The notes under the pieces: generated by a model
Seen by the model: only the letters and a program-made list of their open reading frames with translations
What the model was told of the DNA's origin: nothing
Database searches by the model: none
Shown: one piece after another, positions 15,205 through 20,040 of the stretch
How positions within the stretch are numbered: the first letter of the stretch is position 1
Layout of the letters: every line of letters starts with the position of its first letter
Translations under genes and position numbers: made by a program
DNA from: RGIG426 sp045598965
Lineage (GTDB): Bacteria; Bacillota; Clostridia; Oscillospirales; Acutalibacteraceae
Assembly (NCBI GenBank): GCA_045598965.1
Contig: JAZRVH010000029.1
Span: 1-20,040 of the forward strand
Direction of reading: 5' to 3'
DNA length: 20,040 bases

Positions 15205-15762
15205 ATGACATTTGTAGAACAGTTGGTTCAAAAAAAGAAAACCGCAAAGGACGTACTGCTCTTAATCGGTTTGTGGCTTTTGGCGTTTGTTGTGGTAGTG
15301 GTTCTTATTTACGGCTCTCTCGGCCTCATGGCACAAAAAGGGAACACCACGCCGGTGGCATTGGCTATTCTGTTGTCGGTTGGCGTGTTTGCGTTGGCAT
15401 TTCGGCTGTCCGGCAATCTGACGGTAGAATATGAATACAGTGCTTTCGAGGGCGAGCTGTCCATTGACAAAATTGTCGCAAAGAAAAAACGCACTCGTGT
15501 GGTGCAGGTGGCGGCGAAACGGATAGAACAGTTGTCGCCGATTGCCGCCCGCCAGGAGGAAACCGCCAAATTTGACCGTGTGGTGATGGCGGCTCCGAGC
15601 GTTGCGGAGGCTACGTGGTTTGTCACGTATTCCGGCAAGAAAAACGGTCATACCCTTGCGTTGTTCGCTCCGAGCGAGGAGTTTTTTGAGGAACTATACA
15701 AAGACCAAACACGAGAAGTGAAGGCGGCGTGTGACGAAAAACGGTTACACTACGGAGTGTGA
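15205..15762 (+). CDS. Two-helix membrane protein of unknown function
   Basis: This 185-residue protein has two membrane helices near the N-terminus (about 17-40, VLLLIGLWLLAFVVVVVLIY, and 50-67), then a cytoplasmic alpha/beta domain (about 73-185) with ELSIDKIVAKKKRTRVVQ and EATWFVTYSGKKNGHTLALF. It resembles small conserved Firmicutes membrane proteins of the DUF6106 kind, but that label is from memory and only tentative. AAGGTGAG precedes the ATG. It is first in an operon with nnrD, whose start lies 7 bases after its stop codon. Function is not known. Confidence 0.8.
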   Translation: MTFVEQLVQKKKTAKDVLLLIGLWLLAFVVVVVLIYGSLGLMAQKGNTTPVALAILLSVGVFALAFRLSGNLTVEYEYSAFEGELSIDKIVAKKKRTRVVQVAAKRIEQLSPIAARQEETAKFDRVVMAAPSVAEATWFVTYSGKKNGHTLALFAPSEEFFEELYKDQTREVKAACDEKRLHYGV

Positions 15763-15769
15763 GTGGGCG

Positions 15770-16642
15770 ATGGAACAAAAAGAATGGCGGTGTATCACCG
15801 AAGAAATGGTGCGTGAAGGGCTTCCCGCCCGCCCCGTTGACGGGCACAAGGGAACCTTTGGGCATTTATTGTCTGTATGCGGCAGTGTGGGAATGGCGGG
15901 AGCGGCGTGTTTTGCCGCCGAAGCGGCATACCGATGCGGCACCGGTCTTGTGACGGCGGCTATGCCGGCGGAAATCTATCCGCTTGTGTCTTTGCGGGTG
16001 CCGGAGACGGTGTGTGCGTTGCTGTCGACAAAGGAGCCGTTTGACAAGACGGCGGACTGCCTTTCGTTGCGATTGCAAAAGTCGACGGCCGTGCTGTTTG
16101 GCTGTGGCGTGGGACAAAGCGACCGTGCCGCCGAAACAGCACGGTTTTTGATGAAACAAACCGCCGTGCCGCTGATTATGGATGCGGATGGTCTAAATCT
16201 TCTCGCCACGCATAAGGATATAGCGGAAACAACGGTGCCTTTTTGCATAACTCCTCATCCGGCAGAGGCGGCACGCTTGCTCGGATGGACGACGGCTCAG
16301 GTCGAGGAAGACCGCCTCGGTGCGGTGTGTGCACTTGCGGATCGCTTTTCTGCGGTGGCGGTGCTCAAAGGACATGAAACGCTGGTGACAGCTCCCGGAA
16401 AACCGGTGTTAAAAAACACTACCGGCAACGATGCTCTTGCCACGGGCGGGAGCGGCGATGTGTTGGCGGGGGTTATCGGCGGTCTTGCGGCACAAGGATG
16501 TTCGCTGTATGAGGCGGCCATGTGTGGCGTGTATTTGCACGGACTTGCCGGAGAGCGAGCGGCAAAGCGGTTGTCTCGCCGAGGAACGCTTGCCCGTGAT
16601 TTATTGGTGGAACTTGCTTCGTTGCTTTCCGAATATGAATAA
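15770..16642 (+). CDS. nnrD: ADP/ATP-dependent NAD(P)H-hydrate dehydratase
   Basis: This 290-residue enzyme repairs damaged NADH and NADPH by dehydrating the S-hydrate form at the cost of a nucleoside phosphate. It has the ribokinase-like fold of the YjeF C-terminal family: GHKGTFGHLLSVCGSVGMAG near residue 25, AYRCGTGLVTAAMP, MDADGLNLL, CITPHPAEAARLLG and the nucleotide/catalytic motif TTGNDALATGGSGDVLAGVI near 215-235. The N-terminal epimerase domain found in fused forms is absent, so the epimerase must be encoded elsewhere. The ATG at 15770 is preferred over an upstream GTG at 15731, which lies inside the preceding gene; the ribosome binding site is weak, suggesting coupling to that gene. 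Confidence 0.93.
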   Translation: MEQKEWRCITEEMVREGLPARPVDGHKGTFGHLLSVCGSVGMAGAACFAAEAAYRCGTGLVTAAMPAEIYPLVSLRVPETVCALLSTKEPFDKTADCLSLRLQKSTAVLFGCGVGQSDRAAETARFLMKQTAVPLIMDADGLNLLATHKDIAETTVPFCITPHPAEAARLLGWTTAQVEEDRLGAVCALADRFSAVAVLKGHETLVTAPGKPVLKNTTGNDALATGGSGDVLAGVIGGLAAQGCSLYEAAMCGVYLHGLAGERAAKRLSRRGTLARDLLVELASLLSEYE

Positions 16643-16657
16643 ACGGGAGTGACGCTT

Positions 16658-17152
16658 GTGAAATGGTTGAAAGCGGTTTTGGTGGTGGGGGCGTGCCTGT
16701 GTTTTTGCGGATGTGGCACCCGACAAGTACCGCCGCAAACAACCGGATTCACGAGCGTTATTTCTTTTTCGGCGGGCGAGCTTTCCGCCACAGCGACACT
16801 GGTTCGTACCGATGTGGGACAAATGAGCCTTACGTGTTTGACACCGCCCACCTTGGCGGGAGTTCAGGTAACACTGGACGGCGAGCGGATTTCCATTTCG
16901 AGAGGGAAACTTTGCTGGGATGTGCCGCTTGCCACGTCGGAAAAGACGGCACCGTTTTGGCGATTGTGCCGAGTGTTGGACAGTCTTTCGTGCAAAACCG
17001 ATTTTCCGGCAGGCGACGTGGTAGAGGGCGTGTGCGATTCTGTGCCGTACCGTCTGACTTTTGACCCGAAAACAGGAGTTTTAAGAAGCTTGGAGATGTC
17101 AAACGGGGGTTTTTCCGTCGCATTTTCCGATTTTTTGTCACATACCGAATAG
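16658..17152 (+). CDS. Predicted lipoprotein, possibly outer-surface sensor or chaperone-like
   Basis: This 164-residue protein has a lipoprotein signal VKWLKAVLVVGACLCFCGC with the lipidated Cys most likely in FCGC. The mature domain is beta-rich: TSVISFSAGELSATATLVR, MSLTCLTPPTLAGVQVTLDG and YRLTFDPKTGVLRSLEM. The pattern recalls LolA/outer-membrane-lipoprotein-sorting-like beta sheets found in some Firmicutes lipoproteins, but this is only an impression. The GTG at 16658 is chosen because GGGAGTG lies 6 bases upstream; an in-frame GTG at 16649 overlaps that site. It lies 15 bp after nnrD and is probably last in that operon. Confidence 0.8.
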   Translation: MKWLKAVLVVGACLCFCGCGTRQVPPQTTGFTSVISFSAGELSATATLVRTDVGQMSLTCLTPPTLAGVQVTLDGERISISRGKLCWDVPLATSEKTAPFWRLCRVLDSLSCKTDFPAGDVVEGVCDSVPYRLTFDPKTGVLRSLEMSNGGFSVAFSDFLSHTE

Positions 17153-17231
17153 ATATTTGGTTAAAATGACGAAAACAAGCGGTGTACGTTCCATAATTCT
17201 AACAAAAATATCACCCACGCATAAAAATCCA

Positions 17232-17260
17232 TTGACAAACCCCTTTTTTTGGGATACAAT
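17232..17260 (+). promoter_or_regulatory. Sigma-A promoter of the second sigma factor gene
   Basis: TTGACA (17232-17237), 17-bp spacer, TACAAT (17255-17260). Its position decides the downstream start codon, because any start before 17267 would not be on this transcript. Confidence 0.85.
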
Positions 17261-17306
17261 AAAAAAACCTAAATGCGGCTGTATGCCAAACGACGGGGTG
17301 AGACGA

Positions 17307-17876
17307 ATGCGGGATACAAAAGGCACGTCGCCTGCGGAGGAGAGAATGCTCCTTGAGGCGGTTCGCTCCGGTTCCCAAGAGGCGTTTGCCCGTCTTGCCG
17401 CCCGTTATGACGGAATGCTTTCCGCTTTGGCGAAACAGTTGGTCGTTCCCGCCCTCGAGGTGGACGACCTAAAGCAGGAGGGTCTTTTGGCGTTGCTTGC
17501 CGCCGCCAAAAGCTTTGATGAGCAAGCCGGCACACCTTTTTCCGGTTACGTTCGCCTGTGTGCCCGTCATCGGATGATTTCCGCCCGCCGCCGTGTGGTG
17601 GCACTTCCCGTTCCCGTTGAGGGGGACGGCGAGGTGGAGGATTCGCTCTCTGCCAGCGGACAAGCCGAGCCGGAACAGCTGGTGGTGGACAAGGAGGAGC
17701 AACGACGCCTGTTTGCCACACTTCGTGAGCGGCTGTCGTCGCTCGAATATGCGGTGCTGTGTGATTATCTTGAGGGCTATTCGTATGAGGAAATTGCCGC
17801 CCGCCTGCACACAACCTCCAAAAGCGTGGACAATGCTCTTGCCCGCACTCGCCGGAAGTTGCAAACCCGTTTATAA
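17307..17876 (+). CDS. Sigma-70 family RNA polymerase sigma factor (SigH-like)
   Basis: This 189-residue factor has a region 2 resembling the SigH/sigma-30 type (AFARLAARYDGMLSALAKQL, LEVDDLKQEGLLALLAAAKS, FSGYVRLCARHRMISARRR) and a region 4 (LSSLEYAVLCDYLEGYSYEE, IAARLHTTSKSVDNALARTR). The linker at about 100-125 is acidic. The frame extends upstream to 17157, but a promoter lies inside that stretch, and the ATG at 17307 has GGGGTGAG 5 bases upstream, so 17307 is chosen. SigH in Firmicutes controls transition-phase or competence genes; whether this is the true SigH orthologue is not certain. No anti-sigma gene adjoins it. Confidence 0.88.
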   Translation: MRDTKGTSPAEERMLLEAVRSGSQEAFARLAARYDGMLSALAKQLVVPALEVDDLKQEGLLALLAAAKSFDEQAGTPFSGYVRLCARHRMISARRRVVALPVPVEGDGEVEDSLSASGQAEPEQLVVDKEEQRRLFATLRERLSSLEYAVLCDYLEGYSYEEIAARLHTTSKSVDNALARTRRKLQTRL

Positions 17877-17893
17877 CCGCTTTGCGGTTTTAT
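17875..17893 (+). terminator. Short hairpin overlapping the sigma factor stop codon
   Basis: AACCGC (17875-17880), loop TTT, GCGGTT (17884-17889), then TTAT. The stem is only 6 bp, so termination may be partial and some transcripts may continue into the zinc-ribbon gene, for which no separate promoter was found. Confidence 0.45.
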
Positions 17894-17894
17894 A

Positions 17895-17978
17895 TGCCCA
17901 GGTAGTTTAAGAAGAACATTGATTTCAAAGGTGTCGGTCCGAATCCGTCGCGGGGCAAAAATTTTCTTAAAGCGAGGT
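17895..17978 (+). promoter_or_regulatory. Possible structured leader of the zinc-ribbon gene
   Basis: TGCCC (17895-17899) can pair with GGGCA (17953-17957), and TTTAAGAA (17906-17913) with TTCTTAAA (17964-17971). The two pairings cross, so they are a pseudoknot or mutually exclusive folds. The second arm ends next to the ribosome binding site GAGG (17974-17977). A riboswitch-like or temperature-responsive element is possible; no known family was recognised. Confidence 0.35.
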
Positions 17979-17985
17979 ACTATCC

Positions 17986-18264
17986 ATGTACGAAGACAAA
18001 ACTCTGGTCTGCAAAGAATGTGGCAACGAATTCGTGTTCACCGCCGGTGAGCAAGAGTTCTACGCTGAAAAAGGCTTCGAAAACGAGCCGCAGCGTTGCA
18101 AGGCCTGCCGTGATGCCCGCAAGAACGCCGCTCGTGGTGAACGTGAAATGCACACGGCGATCTGTGCCAACTGCGGCAAAGAAGCGACCGTCCCGTTCAA
18201 ACCGCGTGAGGACCGCCCGGTGTATTGCAGCGAATGCTTCGCCGCAATGAAAGAGCAAGGCTAA
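17986..18264 (+). CDS. Small zinc-ribbon protein with three CxxC pairs
   Basis: This 92-residue cytoplasmic protein carries CxxC pairs at C9/C12, C38/C41, C60/C63 and C81/C84, forming two predicted zinc-binding modules: LVCKECGNEFVF with RCKACRDARK, and ICANCGKEATVPF with YCSECF. The first matches the zinc-ribbon type widespread in Firmicutes (TAGEQEFYAEKGFENEP is characteristic), the second the CxxC-17-CxxC type. The role is not established; nucleic-acid binding is usual for such folds. Codon choice is strongly biased toward C-ending codons, suggesting high expression. GAGG lies 8 bases before the ATG, within the possible leader structure. A strong terminator follows. Confidence 0.9.
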   Translation: MYEDKTLVCKECGNEFVFTAGEQEFYAEKGFENEPQRCKACRDARKNAARGEREMHTAICANCGKEATVPFKPREDRPVYCSECFAAMKEQG

Positions 18265-18279
18265 TCTTGTCGACCGAAC

Positions 18280-18313
18280 AAAGACCACCATACGTCTGTA
18301 TGGTGGTCTTTTT
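18280..18313 (+). terminator. Strong terminator after the zinc-ribbon gene
   Basis: Perfect 14-bp stem: AAAGACCACCATAC (18280-18293), loop GTCT, complement at 18298-18311, with T at the end. Confidence 0.92.
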
Positions 18314-18328
18314 CCATATCTTGCGACC

Positions 18329-18357
18329 TTGACTTTTGGGACAAATGACGGTATAAT
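18329..18357 (+). promoter_or_regulatory. Sigma-A promoter of the cohesin-like lipoprotein gene
   Basis: TTGACT (18329-18334), 17-bp spacer, TATAAT (18352-18357). Transcription starts near 18364, giving a leader of about 28 bases. Confidence 0.88.
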
Positions 18358-18391
18358 CTAAATATGGTTTTATATATAAGGGGGGATGCTT

Positions 18392-19006
18392 GTGCATAGA
18401 TGGCGGCTGACAACGATAGCGGCGGTGTGCTGTCTGTCTCTTTTCGGCTGTGCTCGCTTGCCGGCACTCTCTCCCTTAGAAGAAATGTCCGCTCCTGCCA
18501 CGGCGGCCACAACCGCACCGATTCCGTCGGTTACGGTTACGGTGGAGGGGGGCAGTGCCGAGGTAGGGGACACCGTGATTTTGCCGGTTACCGTTAGTGC
18601 CGATGCCCACCTTGTGGATGCGGACGTCTTATTACAGTATAATCCTTCTTTATTAGAGCCGGTGTTGCAATACGATGCCGCCACCGACAGTGAACGGTAT
18701 GCGGAACCGGGTGTTTTTGCGGGCACGGTTCGTTCGGAGAAGCTTTGCGACGGCGTGCTGTATGTTATGCTGGCGAGTGCCGATAACGGTGTTGAACAAA
18801 AAGGCACCTTGTTTTATGTGGCGTTTCGCCTTTTGTCTGCAAAGGCGGACAGCTGTTTTGTTACACTGGAGGTTCCCTCGTGCCATTTGCGGGTCGGAAC
18901 GGCGGATTGTGACGCTGTGGCGGCCGGAAAACTGTCGCTGAGAGAGGGAACGGTTACCTTAAAACAACCTACCGAGGTCGAAAAAGCCACAAAAACGGGG
19001 GCGTGA
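18392..19006 (+). CDS. Cohesin-domain lipoprotein
   Basis: This 204-residue lipoprotein has the signal MHRWRLTTIAAVCCLSLFGC (Cys20 lipidated), a short Pro/Ala/Thr spacer, then one beta-sandwich domain (about 45-185) with cohesin features: VTVTVEGGSAEVGDTVILPV, VDADVLLQYNPSLLEPV, VLYVMLASADNGVEQKGTLF and YVAFRLLSAKADSCFVTLEV. Cohesins bind dockerins on partner proteins, so this protein could tether a dockerin protein to the membrane. A dockerin gene follows 300 bp later. The GTG at 18392 is preferred over the ATG at 18386 because the GGGGGG ribosome binding site abuts the latter. The short tail (EVEKATKTGA) has no further domain. The domain is divergent, so binding ability is inferred. Confidence 0.78.
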   Translation: MHRWRLTTIAAVCCLSLFGCARLPALSPLEEMSAPATAATTAPIPSVTVTVEGGSAEVGDTVILPVTVSADAHLVDADVLLQYNPSLLEPVLQYDAATDSERYAEPGVFAGTVRSEKLCDGVLYVMLASADNGVEQKGTLFYVAFRLLSAKADSCFVTLEVPSCHLRVGTADCDAVAAGKLSLREGTVTLKQPTEVEKATKTGA

Positions 19007-19308
19007 GGAGCACAATTGGTGCCCAAGAGGGTAAAATCGGTCGAAATACGAAAAAGTAACCATATATGACAAAATTTACGCCTAAAAGTGTAAAAAAAGT
19101 TGTCTAAAAAGCCTTGCAAATCAAAAAAAGCAATGGTATAATGCAGTTCAGTACTGTGGAGAGTATGGGTTTTCCCTATCGAAACAGTGCACAATGTCTA
19201 TTGTATATCGCCTGTGCGGAGCGTTCTTAGGTGCCAATAAGATTGCGACAAGCGGGTGAATATGGTTCACAAAATGACAGGGTACTATTTATCTAAGGAG
19301 GAAATGTC
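19007..19308 (+). promoter_or_regulatory. Intergenic region with promoter and long leader of the dockerin gene
   Basis: About 100 bp of AT-rich sequence precedes the promoter at 19114-19142. The predicted 5' untranslated region is about 160 nt and holds several short hairpins: ACTGT/ACAGT around 19155-19185, TCTTA/TAAGA near 19228-19246, and GTGAA/TTCAC at 19256-19270. The start-site AAGGAGG is at 19295-19301. No known riboswitch was recognised. No gene is visible here. Confidence 0.5.
19114..19142 (+). promoter_or_regulatory. Sigma-A promoter of the dockerin gene
   Basis: TTGCAA (19114-19119), 17-bp spacer, TATAAT (19137-19142) with TGG just before the -10. Confidence 0.85.
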
Positions 19309-19839
19309 ATGAAGAACTTGTTCAAGGTTGTCACCATCTTTGCGACTTTGGCGCTGCTTGTCGGCTCCATGGTTGCCCTGAGCGTGTCTGCCGCGGAAGG
19401 CGATCTCTTTGGCGAAACGGATGCTACTGCTACCGCTACTGCCGTGGAGAGCACTGGCACCGAGGCCACCTCTGAGGCTACCGAGGCCACCGAAGCTACC
19501 GGCACCGAGGCTACCGAAGCCACCGAGCCCTCTGAGGCTACTGGCACCGAGGCCACCGAAGCCACCGAGCCCTCTGAGGCTACCGGGGCTGAGACTACTG
19601 GTACCGAAGCTGCTGAAGTTAAAGCTGGTGACGCAAATGCTGATGGTCTCATCAACATGAAAGACGTTCTCACCATCCGTAAATATCTTGCGGATATGGA
19701 AGTCGTCATCGACCTTGACGGTGCGGATGCCTATGCTGACGGCGAAGTGAACACGAAGGACGTTCTTGCCCTTCGTCAGTATCTCGCTGGCATCATCGAT
19801 GTGCTTCCGATGACTGTCGAGCCGACCACCGCTGCCTAA
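19309..19839 (+). CDS. Secreted dockerin protein without catalytic domain
   Basis: This 176-residue protein has a signal peptide (MKNLFKVVTIFATLALLVGS, cleavage near SVSAA), an acidic low-complexity linker of Thr, Glu and Ala (about 34-103) and a C-terminal type I-like dockerin. The two calcium-loop repeats are GDANADGLINMKDVLTIRKY (about 107-126) and GADAYADGEVNTKDVLALRQ (about 138-157), each with the Asp/Asn ligand spacing of F-hand loops. Usually a dockerin is attached to an enzyme; here it is attached only to the linker. The gene has a perfect AAGGAGG and codons with C/T ends, suggesting high expression. Two copies of a 42-bp tandem repeat (19501-19542, 19543-19584) lie in the linker. It is presumably an extracellular cohesin-binding adaptor; its partner is unknown. 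Confidence 0.88.
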   Translation: MKNLFKVVTIFATLALLVGSMVALSVSAAEGDLFGETDATATATAVESTGTEATSEATEATEATGTEATEATEPSEATGTEATEATEPSEATGAETTGTEAAEVKAGDANADGLINMKDVLTIRKYLADMEVVIDLDGADAYADGEVNTKDVLALRQYLAGIIDVLPMTVEPTTAA

Positions 19840-19881
19840 TTTAGTTAGGCAATCAACAAAAGTTGCTTACATAGCAACAAA
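19836..19881 (+). repeat. Two short hairpins between dockerin and next gene
   Basis: CCTAA/TTAGG immediately at the dockerin stop, and GTTGC/GCAAC at about 19863-19879, each with a 5-bp stem and no T-run. They do not look like terminators; RNA processing or stabilisation between cotranscribed genes is possible. Confidence 0.4.
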
Positions 19882-19900
19882 AACAAAGGAGAAAAGAATC

Positions 19901-20040
19901 ATGAAAAAAGCTCTTGCTATTCTCGTGTCCGCTCTGCTCGTTATGAGCCTTTGCGTGACTGCTTCCGCTGGTTCCTTCGCTCTGGCTTTCGACAACGTCG
20001 AAGTCGAAGAGGGTACTGCTGACGTGAATGTTCCGCTGAA
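19901..20040 (+). CDS. Secreted protein, likely cohesin-bearing scaffold (3' end beyond window)
   Basis: Only 46 codons are in the window. A signal peptide (MKKALAILVSALLVMSLCVT, cleavage near ASA) is followed by SFALAFDNVEVEEGTADVNV, which resembles the first strand of a cohesin domain (an xFxVxxVxVxxGxxVxVPV pattern). AAAGGAG precedes the ATG. With a dockerin gene and a cohesin-like lipoprotein directly upstream, a scaffoldin-type product is the best guess, but the domain is not complete enough to be certain. Confidence 0.7.
   Translation, partial: MKKALAILVSALLVMSLCVTASAGSFALAFDNVEVEEGTADVNVPL

Noticed and set aside
17895..17957. tRNA-like sequence: TGCCC...GGGCA ends with a GGTCCGAATCC segment resembling a T-loop
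   Set aside because: It is only about 63 nt, has no acceptable D-stem, and the anticodon stem closes with mismatches and G-T pairs. I kept it only as a possible structured leader.
19149..19308. Cyclic di-GMP or other known riboswitch in the dockerin leader
   Set aside because: None of the conserved loops of the classes I know could be matched by eye.

Overview
The window looks like chromosomal DNA of a Gram-positive Clostridia member, most likely an Oscillospiraceae/Ruminococcaceae-type gut or rumen anaerobe. The evidence is strong AGGAGG ribosome binding sites, sigma-A promoters with 17-bp spacers, many lipoproteins, BspA-like leucine-rich repeat and cohesin/dockerin proteins, and a clostridial-type mobilizable element. 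No organism name can be given from the sequence alone. The standard code with TGA as stop fits every gene except one position in the relaxase.

Region 1 (1-3060) is a leftward pair: a PD-(D/E)xK nuclease-like protein translationally coupled to a secreted LRR protein that runs off the left edge. Upstream is a 225-bp segment bounded by exact 18-bp inverted repeats, then a tyrosine recombinase gene. The segment carries a good promoter that points away from the pair, a terminator that would block leftward readthrough, and a second terminator just outside that would stop the misdirected transcript. This is the layout of a phase-variable promoter switch (inverton) drawn in its OFF orientation, and it is the most interesting object in the window.

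Region 2 (about 3060-8560) is an integrative mobilizable element or its core: a repeat-rich AT-rich stretch and oriT-like hairpins, then mobC, a MobP-type relaxase, a ParB-like protein, a small unknown protein and a large serine recombinase. The relaxase has an in-frame TGA at codon 7 of its natural start. The element ends are not resolved.

Region 3 (8567-18311) is ordinary chromosome: a lipoprotein and AGCS amino-acid symporter (leftward); a divergent ECF sigma factor with a membrane-anchored probable anti-sigma protein; aconitase; a zinc-ribbon/DUF4870-like membrane protein; an operon of a membrane protein, NAD(P)H-hydrate dehydratase and a lipoprotein; a second sigma factor; and a small zinc-ribbon protein behind a possibly structured leader.

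Region 4 (18329-20040) starts a cohesin-dockerin locus: a cohesin-like lipoprotein, a secreted dockerin protein with an acidic Thr/Glu/Ala linker but no catalytic domain, and the beginning of another secreted protein that looks like a cohesin scaffold. Together these could form a small surface complex.
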